DNA of 64,000 nt from Streptomyces profundus (GTDB lineage: Bacteria > Actinomycetota > Actinomycetes > Streptomycetales > Streptomycetaceae), in contig NZ_CP082362.1 of the NCBI RefSeq assembly GCF_020740535.1, positions 1-64,000 of the forward strand, written 5' to 3'. The notes below the pieces were generated by a model. The model was not told the origin of the DNA and did no database searches. It worked only from the letters and a program-made list of their open reading frames with translations. How positions within the stretch are numbered: the stretch's first letter is position 1; each line of letters begins with the position of its first letter. The position numbers and the translations under genes are program-made. Shown here piece after piece: positions 16,129 through 24,917 of the stretch.

Positions 16129-17049
16129 TCAGCCCGCGGCGCCGGCGATGACGTTCTCGATGGCGGCGAGGGCGACCTCGGGCTCGTCGAGGTAGATGTC
16201 GTGGGCGCTGTTCTCGGCGATGCTCAACTCGCTGTCGGTGGAGAGCGCCAGCCACTTCTCCTGGCCCGCGGCCCAGTCCTCCTCCAGGCCGGGTCCGTAC
16301 TCGGGCATCTCGGCGAGATACTGGTGTCCGTGCTGGATCACCCGCACCGGGATGTCATCGGCGGGGCGGACCTCCGCGTCGGCGAAGACGAGTTGCTCGG
16401 GGTTCTGGCCCTCGAAGGTCGCCAGGGTCACCGCGCGGAACTCGGCCGTCTCGCCGGTGACCGTGTCCGGGATCCTGGCCGCGAAGTCGCCGGCCTGGGT
16501 CGGCGGGGTCGCGTCGAGCAGCACCAGGCCGTGGACCCGGTCGAGGTGGTCGGGCGCGTAGCGGGCGGCGATCAGGCCGCCCATGGAGTGGCCGGCGAGG
16601 ACGACGGGGCTGTCGGGCGCTATCTGGTCGAGGACTCCCGTCAGGGTCTCGCCGATGTCCTCGAAGTCCTGGAGGCCGTCGGGCAGGTCGCTGGCGCCCG
16701 CGCCGAGGCGGTCGTAGGAGCAGACGCGGCCTTCGGCGCTCAGGCTCTCCTGGAAGTCGGCCATCGTCGTCAGATCGTGCCCTCCGCCGTGGAGCAGGAC
16801 GACAACGGGCCGGCCGTCGACCGGGGCGCCGGAGCAGGAGACCGTGATCGACTTGTCTCCCACGGAGATCGTCTGCGTTCCGGTGAACGGCCCCGCGTCG
16901 GCCTCCGTATCCTCGGCGGGTGCGGAGGACTCCGCGTCTCCGCCCGAGCCGGTGTCCGTCTCGGAGTCATCACACCCGACGAGCGCCAGGCCCGTCACGG
17001 CGCAGCACAGCACCATCGCGGCAGATGTCCTCAGCTTCGGGCGGGTCAT
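16129..17049 (-). CDS. Alpha/beta-hydrolase lipoprotein
   Basis: A 306-residue secreted lipoprotein. The N terminus has positive residues, a hydrophobic run and the lipobox LVGC (Cys26), followed by an acidic, Ser/Gly-rich linker. The mature part is an alpha/beta hydrolase: HGGG oxyanion-hole motif, nucleophile elbow GHSMGG, and a C-terminal SAHD that supplies the catalytic His. It is predicted to be anchored outside the cell membrane. The substrate is unknown; esterase or haloperoxidase-like relatives are most likely. An in-frame ATG 15 bp further upstream is a less likely start. It is convergent with the DoxX gene. Confidence 0.85.
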   Translation of the reverse strand: MTRPKLRTSAAMVLCCAVTGLALVGCDDSETDTGSGGDAESSAPAEDTEADAGPFTGTQTISVGDKSITVSCSGAPVDGRPVVVLLHGGGHDLTTMADFQESLSAEGRVCSYDRLGAGASDLPDGLQDFEDIGETLTGVLDQIAPDSPVVLAGHSMGGLIAARYAPDHLDRVHGLVLLDATPPTQAGDFAARIPDTVTGETAEFRAVTLATFEGQNPEQLVFADAEVRPADDIPVRVIQHGHQYLAEMPEYGPGLEEDWAAGQEKWLALSTDSELSIAENSAHDIYLDEPEVALAAIENVIAGAAG

Positions 17050-17310
17050 GATGTCCTCCAACAAGTTCGCTCAACAGCAGTGCACAGGGCGGCACCGACA
17101 CGGGCCGCGGCCTTGGGCCGGTCGTCGGGAACTGTCAACTGCCGCTGTGCGCCGTCACTTTGACGGCGGGTTAGACCCTAGTCGCTGTCGCCACGGCACC
17201 CCCATCAAGCTGCCCCCCGGAACCGGGGAGACCTGGCAACACCCCCCTCACACGCCCCACACACCCAACTCCAGTCAGCGAACCCCACGACACAACACCA
17301 GCACACCGCG

Positions 17311-18345
17311 TCATTCGAGAGTGATCACGGTGGCGCCGGGGGTGGTTCCGTCGGTGAGGGCGGCCAGGGCGGCGGGGGCGGCGTCGAGGGGGATGACGGA
17401 CCGCACCAACCGGTCCGGGCGGAGTGTGCCGGCGGTGATCTGGCGCATCATCTCGGGGTAGGCGTGGGCGGCCATTCCGTGGCTGCCGAGGATGGCGAGC
17501 TCAAGGGCGATGACGCGGTCCATCGGGATCGGGGCGCCGTGGGGCAGCAGGCCGACCTGGACGTGTCGGCCCCGGCGGCGCAGGCCCTGGACGGAGGTGG
17601 CGCAGCTGGTCGGCGAACCGATCGCGTCGAGCGACAGATGGGCGCCGCCGCCGGTGGCGGTGCGCACGGCCTCGGCGAGCTCCTCGGGTGGGGCCGCCGC
17701 GTCCAGGCAGACGGCGGCGCCCAACTCGGCGGCCAGGGCGAGGGCTTCGGGTTGGGTGTCGATCGCGACGACCAGGGCGCCGGCGGCGACGGCGATCATG
17801 ACGGCGGAGAGGCCGACGCCGCCGCAGCCGTGGACGGCCACCCAGGTGCCGGCCCTGACCTGGCCCTGGGCGACGACGGCGCGATGGGCGGTGGCGAAAC
17901 GGCAGCCGAGGCCGGCGGCGGTGGTCCAGTCCATCGTGTCGGGGAGGGCGACGAGGTTGACGTCCGCGTGGTGCAGCGCCACCCGGTCGGCGAAGGATCC
18001 CCAGCCGGTGAAGCCCGGTTGCCGTTGCCGCTCGCAGATCTGGTGGTCGCCGGCGGCGCAGGTGGGGCAGCGTCCGCAGGCCTGGACGAAGGGGACGGTG
18101 ACGCGGTCGCCGACGTGCCAGCGGGTGACGCCTGGCCCGACGGCCTCGATGCGGCCGGCCAGTTCGTGGCCCGGCACATGGGGCAGGGCGATGTCCTGGT
18201 CGTGGCCCATCCAGCCGTGCCAGTCGCTGCGGCACAGCCCGGTGGCGGCGACGCGGACGACGACCCCGGTGTCGGGCACCGCGGGGTCGGGCACCTCCCG
18301 CACCTCGGGGAGGTGGCCGAACGCGTCGAACACCACAGCACGCAC
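17311..18345 (-). CDS. Zinc-dependent alcohol dehydrogenase
   Basis: A 344-residue medium-chain dehydrogenase. The catalytic zinc ligands are visible (Cys in GLCRSDWHGW, His-Glu in PGHELAG), and the structural-zinc cysteines occur in CGRCPTCAAGDHQIC. The NAD(P) fold carries GCGGVGLSAV. It uses NAD(H) or NADP(H) to oxidise alcohols or reduce aldehydes or ketones in the cytoplasm. It stands alone, with 261 bp upstream of the lipoprotein gene and a divergent acetyltransferase on its other side. No regulator is adjacent. Confidence 0.9.
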   Translation of the reverse strand: MRAVVFDAFGHLPEVREVPDPAVPDTGVVVRVAATGLCRSDWHGWMGHDQDIALPHVPGHELAGRIEAVGPGVTRWHVGDRVTVPFVQACGRCPTCAAGDHQICERQRQPGFTGWGSFADRVALHHADVNLVALPDTMDWTTAAGLGCRFATAHRAVVAQGQVRAGTWVAVHGCGGVGLSAVMIAVAAGALVVAIDTQPEALALAAELGAAVCLDAAAPPEELAEAVRTATGGGAHLSLDAIGSPTSCATSVQGLRRRGRHVQVGLLPHGAPIPMDRVIALELAILGSHGMAAHAYPEMMRQITAGTLRPDRLVRSVIPLDAAPAALAALTDGTTPGATVITLE

Positions 18346-18452
18346 GGGACCACCGTACCGAACCGGTCGCGCCGGCGGGCGGGATACCGGTCGGTCGGGG
18401 CTGACGGCGGACGCGTTCTCCGGCGGGGTGGGGGCTGTGGTTGGGTGGGGTG

Positions 18453-18941
18453 ATGTGCACAGTTGAGCGGTTGTCGCCGCGTCATGGTCCGGCGGTGTTG
18501 GAGTTCGAGCGGGAGAACCGGGCGTTCTTCGCGGCGTCGGTGCCCGACCGGGGGGACGCGTACTTCGCGGAGTTCGAGGAGCGGCACCGGGCGTTGCTGG
18601 CGATGCAGGACGCGGGGACGGACCACTTCCATGTGGTGGTGGGCGAGGACGGCGCGGTGCTGGGGCGGGTCAACGTCGTCGATGTGGCGGAGGGGTCCGC
18701 CGAGTTGGGGTATCGGGTGGCCGAGTCGGCCGGCGGGCGGGGGGTGGCGACGACGGCGGTGCGCGCGGTCGTCGAACTGGCCGCCGGGGTCTACGGGTTG
18801 CGGTCGCTGCGGGCCGTGACGACGGTGGACAACGTGGCGTCGCGCGCGGTGCTGGCGCGGGCCGGGTTCGCCGAGGTGGGGGCGGTGGAGGTAGCCGGAC
18901 GTCCGGGGTTGCGGTTCCACCGGGACCTGCGGGAGGGGTGA
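18453..18941 (+). CDS. GNAT family N-acetyltransferase (RimJ/RimL-like)
   Basis: A 162-residue GNAT enzyme with the acetyl-CoA site in AELGYRVAESAGGRGVATTAV (split around residue 95; RGVAT is the P-loop equivalent) and the C-terminal NVASRAVLARAGFAEVG typical of ribosomal-protein acetyltransferases. An ATG 12 bp upstream (18441) is an alternative start. It is divergent from the alcohol dehydrogenase and 52 bp upstream of the methyltransferase gene, in the same direction. The acceptor is unknown. Confidence 0.8.
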   Translation: MCTVERLSPRHGPAVLEFERENRAFFAASVPDRGDAYFAEFEERHRALLAMQDAGTDHFHVVVGEDGAVLGRVNVVDVAEGSAELGYRVAESAGGRGVATTAVRAVVELAAGVYGLRSLRAVTTVDNVASRAVLARAGFAEVGAVEVAGRPGLRFHRDLREG

Positions 18942-18993
18942 ACGGGGGTTAACGGTGTGCCCCGGGGTGCCGGCGTTGGCTACCGTCGCGGCC

Positions 18994-19818
18994 ATGACGG
19001 ATGAGACGGATCGCTGGCTGCGGTTGAACCGTGAGAACTGGGACGACCGGGTGCGGGTGCACGCTCAGAGCGCGTTCTACGATCTGCCGGGGTTTCGCGC
19101 GGGGGCCGAGCCGCTGCGGCCGGTGGAGGTCGCCGAGGTGGGGGATGTGACGGGGCTGCGGCTGCTCCATCTGCAGTGTCACATGGGTCAGGACACATTG
19201 GCGTGGGCCCGGCGCGGCGCGCGGGTGACGGGGGTGGACTTCTCGTCCTCCGCGATCGACGTGGCGCGGGCGCTGGCCGACGAGGTGGGACTCGCCGACC
19301 GGGCGCGGTTCGTGGTGTCGGACGTGTACGAGGCGCCGGCGGCGTTGGACGGCGAAGGGTTCGACGTGGTGTACACGGGTGGTGGGGCGCTGGTGTGGCT
19401 GCCGGATCTGACGCGGTGGGCGCGGGTGGTGGCGTCGTCGCTGGCGGTGGGCGGGTTCCTGTATCTGGCCGAGTTCCATCCGCTGTCGGACGTGTTGGCG
19501 GAGGACGGGAGCCGGCTGGAGTTCGACTACTTCGACGGCCGTCCCGAGGAGGTCGACTATCCGCACACCTACACGGACGGCCCGCCGTTGACGAAGACCG
19601 CCTCGGTGCAGTGGCGGCATCAACTGGGCGAGGTGGTGACGGCGTTGGCCTCGGCGGGGCTGCGGATCGACTTTCTGCGGGAGCGGCCCAGCACGCTGTT
19701 CCAGCGGTATCCGTCGCTGATGCGGGGGCCCGCCGGGGAGTACACGTTCCCGGCGGGCCGGCCCCGGGTGCCGCTGATGTACGCGCTGCGGGCCACCAGG
19801 GACCGGCCGGCGGGCTGA
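18994..19818 (+). CDS. Class I SAM-dependent methyltransferase
   Basis: A 274-residue methyltransferase. Motif I is modified: LRLLHLQCHMGQDTLAWARRGARVTGVDFS, with HLQCHMGQD in place of the usual ExGxGxG, a known variant in this subfamily. Motifs II-III follow (FDVVYTGGGALVWLPDL). The C-terminal FQRYPSLMR...PLMYALRA is conserved in this group. A cytoplasmic small-molecule methyltransferase is likely; the substrate is unknown. It is convergent with the thioesterase gene. Confidence 0.8.
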   Translation: MTDETDRWLRLNRENWDDRVRVHAQSAFYDLPGFRAGAEPLRPVEVAEVGDVTGLRLLHLQCHMGQDTLAWARRGARVTGVDFSSSAIDVARALADEVGLADRARFVVSDVYEAPAALDGEGFDVVYTGGGALVWLPDLTRWARVVASSLAVGGFLYLAEFHPLSDVLAEDGSRLEFDYFDGRPEEVDYPHTYTDGPPLTKTASVQWRHQLGEVVTALASAGLRIDFLRERPSTLFQRYPSLMRGPAGEYTFPAGRPRVPLMYALRATRDRPAG

Positions 19819-19839
19819 GCCCGGCGCGGGGCCCGGCGG

Positions 19840-20586
19840 TCAGGTGGTGAGGCGCGCGATGTGGTCGCGGATGGTGGCGATCACGGCGGGGGCGTGCTCC
19901 CCCAGGTAGAAGTGGCCGCCGGGGAACGTCTTCAGCTCGAACGCGCCGGTGGTGTGCTCCGCCCAGCCGTTCGTCTCTTCGAGGGTGGCCATCGGGTCCC
20001 TGTCGCCGAGCAACGCCTGGACGGGGCAGGTCAGTTGGGGGCCCTCGGTGTGGCGGTAGGTCTCGACGGCCTGGAAGTCGCCGCGGACGGCGGGCAGCAC
20101 CATGGCGCGGAGCTCGGGGTCGCTGAGCAGTTGGGCGTCGGTGCCACCGAGCCGCTGGATCTCCGCGATGACGCCGGCGTCGCTGCGGGTGTGGATGCTC
20201 TCGTCGCGGTAGCGGTCGGGGGCGCGGCGTCCGGAGACGATGAGCGTGACGGGCGGGTGGCCGGCCTTGGTGAGGCGCCGGGCGACCTCGTAGCCGACCA
20301 TGGCTCCCATGCTGTGGCCGAAGATGGACAACGGCCGGTCGAGCCAGGGGGCGAGCGCGTCATGGACGCCGTCCGCCAGGTCGTCGATGGAGGTGAGGAC
20401 GGGCTCCAGCCGGCGGTCCTGCCGCCCCGGATACTGCACGGCCAGCACGTCGAGGCCGGGCGACAGGGCGGCGGAGACGGGGTGGAAGTAGCTGGAGGCG
20501 CCTCCCGCGTGGGGAAGGCAGACCAGCCGGCTGCTCGCCTCCGGTGCCGGATGGAACCGCTGTATCCACGGGCTCTGCTCGCTCAC
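19840..20586 (-). CDS. Type II thioesterase
   Basis: A 248-residue alpha/beta-hydrolase of the type II thioesterase class: LVCLPHAGGASSYFHP at the N terminus, FGHSMGAMVGYEVARRL nucleophile elbow, DRDPMAT for Asp, and GGHFYLGEH for His. Such enzymes remove misprimed acyl groups from carrier proteins of polyketide or nonribosomal peptide synthases. No synthase lies anywhere in this window, so the gene is an orphan, perhaps left after loss of a biosynthetic cluster, or working in trans. The GTG at 20586 (VSEQSPWIQ) was chosen; a GTG at 20634 would add 16 residues. Confidence 0.85.
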   Translation of the reverse strand: MSEQSPWIQRFHPAPEASSRLVCLPHAGGASSYFHPVSAALSPGLDVLAVQYPGRQDRRLEPVLTSIDDLADGVHDALAPWLDRPLSIFGHSMGAMVGYEVARRLTKAGHPPVTLIVSGRRAPDRYRDESIHTRSDAGVIAEIQRLGGTDAQLLSDPELRAMVLPAVRGDFQAVETYRHTEGPQLTCPVQALLGDRDPMATLEETNGWAEHTTGAFELKTFPGGHFYLGEHAPAVIATIRDHIARLTT

Positions 20587-20630
20587 CTGGTACCCCACCG
20601 CTGTTTCGTCGTCGTGGAACGTGTGCCGCG

Positions 20631-21058
20631 TCACCGTGCCGGCGGGGTGCCGGCGGGGTGCGCGTCGGGCTCCAACGTACCGTAGACGCTGGTGAGTTCG
20701 GCAGCCAGCTCGGCCAGGCGGCGGCGGGCCTCGGGCGGGTTGAGGATCTCGACCCGGCTGCCGAGGCCGGCCAGTTGGGCCGCGACGACCTGCACGGACG
20801 GCCCTTCGACGGTCATCTCCAGCCAGCCGTCGGGCCCCGCTGGTCCCAGCCGTAGCCGCCCGTCGAGGAGGCGACGCAGCAGCGGTTCGGCGGTGGGGTC
20901 GGCGCGCCCTTCGACGACGGAGCCCCGCATGCGTTCCGCCATCCGGTCGGTGACCTCGTGCCAGGCGGTGGCCAGGTCGAAGTCCGGCGGACGGGCCACC
21001 GGTTCCCCGGTGGGGGTGACGGAGATGACGCGCGCCACCCGGAAGGTGCGACGTTCCG
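20631..21058 (-). pseudogene. WYL-domain regulator, C-terminal fragment
   Basis: The minus strand encodes RTFRVARVISVTPTGEPVARPPDFDLATAW...and RLLDGRLRLGPAGPDGWLEM...LGSRVEILNPPEARRRLAELAAEL. This is the second half of a WYL (YafY-type) transcriptional regulator, including the WCX extension. The N-terminal helix-turn-helix and the WYL motif are gone. At about 21055 the sequence switches directly into a different gene on the opposite strand, so the 5' part was removed by a deletion. A frame continues to 21164, but that part is low-complexity. Confidence 0.7.
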
Positions 21059-21595
21059 GACGACGGGTGGGCGGCTGCCTGGGCGGACGCGGCGGCCGAG
21101 GTGACGGAGGTGTGGTCGGATCCGACGCTGCTGAAACGTCCGCTGCGGCTGCCGCGCGGACCACTGGCGTCGGCGACCGGGCAACGCCCGTCGTTCGACC
21201 CGGCGGTGTTGACGGTGGCGCTGTCGGCGATGCGGGAGGTGCTGCCGTCGGCGGTGCGGGGCGGCCCGGTGCCGTTCGGCCCGGTGGTGGAGGTGCCGTT
21301 TGTGCCGTTGGACATCTTCCGGCTGCGGACCGCGAACGTGGTCGCCGTGCTGCTGCTGGGCACGGTGGTGTCGCTGTTCTTCTTCGCGACGCTGTGGACG
21401 CGGCAGGTCATGGAGTACTCGCCGCAGCGGGCCGGCCTGGCGTGTCTGCCGCTCGCGGTGGCCACGGCGGTGGCCGCGGGGGTCGCTTCGGCGCTGGTGA
21501 CCCGGTGGGGGCCGCAGCGGGTGCCGCTGGCGGTGGCGTTCGTCATCGCCTGGCTGGGGTGGTCGGGCGCACGGCGCGAGCGCGCGGCGGCGTGA
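21059..21595 (+). pseudogene. Chimeric ORF: TIGR03086-family fragment fused to an MFS fragment
   Basis: One open frame joins two unrelated broken genes. The first part (DDGWAAAWADAAAEVTEVWSD...RPLRLPRG...ATGQRPSFDP...PVPFGPVVEVP) is the C-terminal part of a TIGR03086/mycothiol-dependent isomerase-like protein without its N-terminal four-helix region. From about 21298 it continues in frame as VPLDIFRLRTANVVAVLLLG...YSPQRAGLACLPLAVATAV, two to three helices of a DHA2-type multidrug MFS transporter, then stops. A 164-residue product could start at GTG 21101, but function is doubtful. It records at least two deletions. Confidence 0.65.
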
Positions 21596-21638
21596 AGGGG
21601 TGACGGTGGGGCTGGGCGGCCGGCGCGGGGCGGGCCGC

Positions 21639-22586
21639 TCAGCGTCGGCTGCCGAGTCGCGCGAGGTAGTCGTTGTAGGCGACGAGGTCGGCGTCGCCGT
21701 CGCGGTCGGCGGCCCGGTCCAGGCGGCGGGAGGTGCGCTGTTCGGAGACGTACCACTGCATGACCAGGGCCAGCAGGACCACCACGGTCGGGATCTCGCT
21801 GAAGGCCCAGGCGATGCCGCCGGCGGCCGACTGGTCGGAGACCGGGTCGGTGCCGAGCGAGCCGGGGATGGTGGCGTAGGAGTCGACCAGCGGTTCGGAG
21901 GCCATCATCAGGGCGATGCCGAAGAAGGCGTGGAACGGCATGGTGGCGAAGAGCTCCAGCATCCGCATCAGATGACCGGCGCGGCGGGGGCCCGGGTCGA
22001 CGCCCATGATCGGCCAGAAGAAGACGAGGCCGACCGCCAGGAAGTGGCCCATCATCGCCAGATGGCCGAGGCGGCTGCCCATCAGGAAGTCGAAGAGTGG
22101 CGTGAAGTAGAGGGCGTAGAGGCTGGCGATGAAGAGCGGGATGGTGAACAGGGGGCTGCTCACCACCCGCACATAGTGGCTGTGCAGCAGGGCGACCAGC
22201 CATTCGCGGGGCCCCCTGTGCCCCCGGGGGGCGGTGGGGAGCGCGCGCAGCAGGAGGGTGATGGGGGCGCCGAGCAGCAGCAGGATCGGCGAGACCATGC
22301 TGATCACCATGTGCTGCACCATGTGGGCGCTGAAGAGGACCATGCCGTAGTCGTTGAGCGCGGTGCAGGTGACGGCGGCGACGCTGAGGACGCCGAGGCC
22401 GAAGGCGACGGTGCGGCCCGTGGCCCAGGAGTCGCCGCGCCGGATCAGCCGGAGCACGCCCCAGCCGTAGAGGGCCAGCGCGAGGAGGCAGCCGATCAGG
22501 AAGATCGGGTCGCCGCCGAACTCCAGCGCGCGTCCTGGTGTGAGGGGTGGCAGCTCCGCATGGCCGCCGTGGTCGCCGTGACCCAT
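21639..22586 (-). CDS. CtaG-like cytochrome c oxidase assembly protein
   Basis: A 315-residue membrane protein with about seven helices of the caa3_CtaG family. The N terminus is His-rich (MGHGDHGGHAEL), and conserved segments include SAHMVQHMVISMVSPILLLLGAP, GHFLAVGLVFFWPIMGVDP and AFFGIALMMAS. In Bacillus, CtaG is needed for caa3 oxidase formation; in actinobacteria the family is linked to copper delivery to cytochrome oxidase. The His-rich start may bind copper. It is a single gene between the gene scar and the gatD terminator. Confidence 0.85.
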   Translation of the reverse strand: MGHGDHGGHAELPPLTPGRALEFGGDPIFLIGCLLALALYGWGVLRLIRRGDSWATGRTVAFGLGVLSVAAVTCTALNDYGMVLFSAHMVQHMVISMVSPILLLLGAPITLLLRALPTAPRGHRGPREWLVALLHSHYVRVVSSPLFTIPLFIASLYALYFTPLFDFLMGSRLGHLAMMGHFLAVGLVFFWPIMGVDPGPRRAGHLMRMLELFATMPFHAFFGIALMMASEPLVDSYATIPGSLGTDPVSDQSAAGGIAWAFSEIPTVVVLLALVMQWYVSEQRTSRRLDRAADRDGDADLVAYNDYLARLGSRR

Positions 22587-22693
22587 CCGCGTACTCCCTG
22601 TGCTCCGCCCCGTCGCGGGGACAAGCCTAGGAAACCGTTCCGTGGCCCTCGCGTCGGGGGTGTCCCTGGCCTGACTCCGGCCTGTCCCTGGGG

Positions 22694-22720
22694 CGCGCCG
22701 CCGCGTGGTGCGGCGGCGCG
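22694..22720 (-). terminator. Hairpin after gatD
   Basis: A perfect 11-bp stem (CGCGCCGCCGC / GCGGCGGCGCG) with a 5-nt loop, placed just past the gatD stop in its direction of transcription. It likely ends the murT-gatD operon. Confidence 0.7.
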
Positions 22721-22726
22721 GGGCGG

Positions 22727-23455
22727 TCAGGCCGGTGCGGTGGCGGCGGCGACGCGTTCGGCGCGGAGCGCCTCGTACCAGCGGTCGTCGACCGGGGGCA
22801 GCGCGTTGACGTCGAGGGTCAGCTTGAGCAGCAGGTCGGCGACGGCGGGGTTGCGGGCCAGCACCGGGCCGTGCATGTAGGTGCCGAAGACGGTGCCGGC
22901 CCAGGCGCCCTCCGTGCCGTCGCCCGTGCCGTTGCCGTTGCCGAGCCGGACGTGGGCGAACGGGCGGGCGTGCGGCCCGACGCGGGTGATGCCCTGGTGG
23001 TTCTCGAAGCCGGTGAGCTGCGGGAGTTGGAGCTGCTCGTCGACGTCGCCGAGGACGTCGCCGACGCAGCGCTCGCCCATGCCGCGTTCGCTGATGACGT
23101 CGAGGAGGCCGAGGCCCTGCTGGCGCTGGCCGAGGTCGTTGATGAACTCGTGGCCGATGATCTGGTAGCCGGCGCAGACGGAGAAGACGATCGCGCCGTT
23201 CTGCACGGCGCGGGTGAGGCCGCCGTCGCGCAGGAGCCGTTCGGCGGCGAGCCGCTGGGGCCGGTCCTCGCCGCCGCCGATGAGGTAGATGTCGCCCGAG
23301 GTGGGGATGGGCTGGTCGGAGCGGACGTCGACGCGTTCGACGCGCAGTCCGCGCTGCTGGGCTCGGCGCTCGACGACGAGGACGTTGCCCTGGTCGCCGT
23401 AGGTGCTCAGCAGGTCCGGGTAGACCCAGACCAGGCGCAGGCCTGAGGTGCTCAT
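22727..23455 (-). CDS. gatD: Lipid II isoglutaminyl synthase, glutaminase subunit GatD
   Basis: A 242-residue class I glutamine amidotransferase-like subunit. The catalytic Cys94 is in FSVCAGYQIIG, and the catalytic His is in FGTYMHGPVLARNP. GatD releases ammonia from glutamine and passes it to MurT, which amidates the D-Glu of lipid II on the inner face of the membrane. It starts 50 bp after murT in the same direction, as expected for the pair. The ATG at 23455 has GAGAGG upstream. Confidence 0.93.
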   Translation of the reverse strand: MSTSGLRLVWVYPDLLSTYGDQGNVLVVERRAQQRGLRVERVDVRSDQPIPTSGDIYLIGGGEDRPQRLAAERLLRDGGLTRAVQNGAIVFSVCAGYQIIGHEFINDLGQRQQGLGLLDVISERGMGERCVGDVLGDVDEQLQLPQLTGFENHQGITRVGPHARPFAHVRLGNGNGTGDGTEGAWAGTVFGTYMHGPVLARNPAVADLLLKLTLDVNALPPVDDRWYEALRAERVAAATAPA

Positions 23456-23505
23456 ACTCGCGGTTTCCTCTCGGTCTTCCCCAGGGGTGGTGGGCGGTCG
23501 TGGCC

Positions 23506-24747
23506 CTAGTTGCCGACGACGCGGCGCAGGTCCTGGAAGGCGGTGTAGTTGGCGATGGCCTCGATACGCCCCGGGGGCAGCTGGGGAAGGGCCTGCTCCA
23601 GGGACTCGAAGACCCGGAAGTCGACGCCGGCGACCTCAAGGCGGACGGCGAGGTCGAGGCGGCGGTCGCCGATGACGGCGATGGGGTGCCCGGCGAGGCG
23701 GGTGTAGTCGACGTCCCACAGCCAGGAGGTGTCGGTGCCGTCGGCGCCTCGGGCGTTGACGGAGAGGATGACGGGGGTGGGCGGCGGGTCGATCAGGGAG
23801 AACGTCTCCAGCCAGCCGGCCGGGTTCTTCGCCAGCAGCAGGCGGATGTCGCGGCCCTGGTGGCTGACGACGTCGTAGCGGCCGGCGACGGCGGCGACGG
23901 ACTCCATGCGCTGGAGGGCGACCTGCGGCGGGATGCCGAAGGCGGCGGCGACGGCGGCGGCCGTGGTGGCGTTGGCCTGGTTGGCGCGGCCGGGGAGCTG
24001 GAGGCGGATGGGCCAGGCGGTGCCGTGCGGGTCGATCACATGGCCCTGGGAGAGCACCCAGGAGGGGGCGGGGCGGCCGAATCCGCATTCGCCGCAGCCC
24101 CAGTTGGTGTCGTCGGGGCGCTGCATGACGCCGCCGCAGGCGGGGCAGGACCAGGCGTCGTCCTTCCACTCCTGGCCGGCGGCGACCCACATGACGTTGG
24201 CGGACGAGGAGGCGGCCCAGACGACGAGGGGGTCGTCCGCGTTGGCCACGACGGTGGCCTTGGAGTCCTGGAGGCCCTCGCGCCAGTGTTCGGCGAGCAT
24301 CCGGGTCTCGGCGGCACGGTCGAGCTGGTCGCGGGAGAGGTTGAGCAGCGCGATGATCTTGGGGGCCACGTCCTGCGCGACGCCCGTCAGGTACTTCTCG
24401 TCGACCTCCAGCACGCCGTAGCGGGCCTCGGCTCCACCGGAGAGGGCGGAGGTGATGCCGGCCGGCATGTTGGCGCCGAGGGCGTTGGAGACGACGGGGC
24501 CGCCGGCGCGCAGGGCCTCGGCGATCAGCCGGGTGGTGGTGGTCTTGCCGTTGGTCGCGGAGACCAGGACCACGTCCAGATGGCCGGCGAGCCGGGAGAG
24601 GAGTTCGGGATCGACCTTGAGAGCGACGCGGCCACCGATCACCGATCCGCTGCCACGGCCGGCGGCCCGGGAGACCGCGGCTGCCGCCTTGCCCGCAGTG
24701 ACCGCCAACTTGGCCCGCGCCGACAACGGCTGGGTACTGTCTGCCAT
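23506..24747 (-). CDS. murT: Lipid II isoglutaminyl synthase, MurT subunit
   Basis: A 413-residue Mur-ligase-like protein. The ATP site is SATNGKTTTT (63-72), the central domain holds NLSRDQLDR, and a four-cysteine zinc ribbon (CPACGG ... CGECGFG) is inserted, as known for MurT. The C-terminal DUF1727-type domain includes a conserved DVDYTRLAGH. Together with GatD it makes D-isoglutamine in peptidoglycan. The ATG at 24747 lies behind AGGAAGAAGGA and is preferred to an upstream ATG at 24876. It is the first gene of the operon. Confidence 0.93.
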   Translation of the reverse strand: MADSTQPLSARAKLAVTAGKAAAAVSRAAGRGSGSVIGGRVALKVDPELLSRLAGHLDVVLVSATNGKTTTTRLIAEALRAGGPVVSNALGANMPAGITSALSGGAEARYGVLEVDEKYLTGVAQDVAPKIIALLNLSRDQLDRAAETRMLAEHWREGLQDSKATVVANADDPLVVWAASSSANVMWVAAGQEWKDDAWSCPACGGVMQRPDDTNWGCGECGFGRPAPSWVLSQGHVIDPHGTAWPIRLQLPGRANQANATTAAAVAAAFGIPPQVALQRMESVAAVAGRYDVVSHQGRDIRLLLAKNPAGWLETFSLIDPPPTPVILSVNARGADGTDTSWLWDVDYTRLAGHPIAVIGDRRLDLAVRLEVAGVDFRVFESLEQALPQLPPGRIEAIANYTAFQDLRRVVGN

Positions 24748-24917
24748 CGTCCTTCTTCCTCCTCGCCCTCGAACAAAGGCCAGCCTATCGATGTCTTGGG
24801 CCGGTCCCGTACCACGGCGCCGTGGCGAGGTCTGACGGGCGGTGAGTTCGCCGGCGTGGCCCCGACTTTCGCCCATATGACCCTTTCAACCGATATTTAG
24901 CTTTTTCTCCCTCTACA

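Noticed and set aside
20604..22203. 787-residue minus-strand frame joining the thioesterase to the CtaG-like region
   Set aside because: Only the thioesterase part is protein-like. The rest is the wrong frame of the WYL fragment and the CtaG-like gene.
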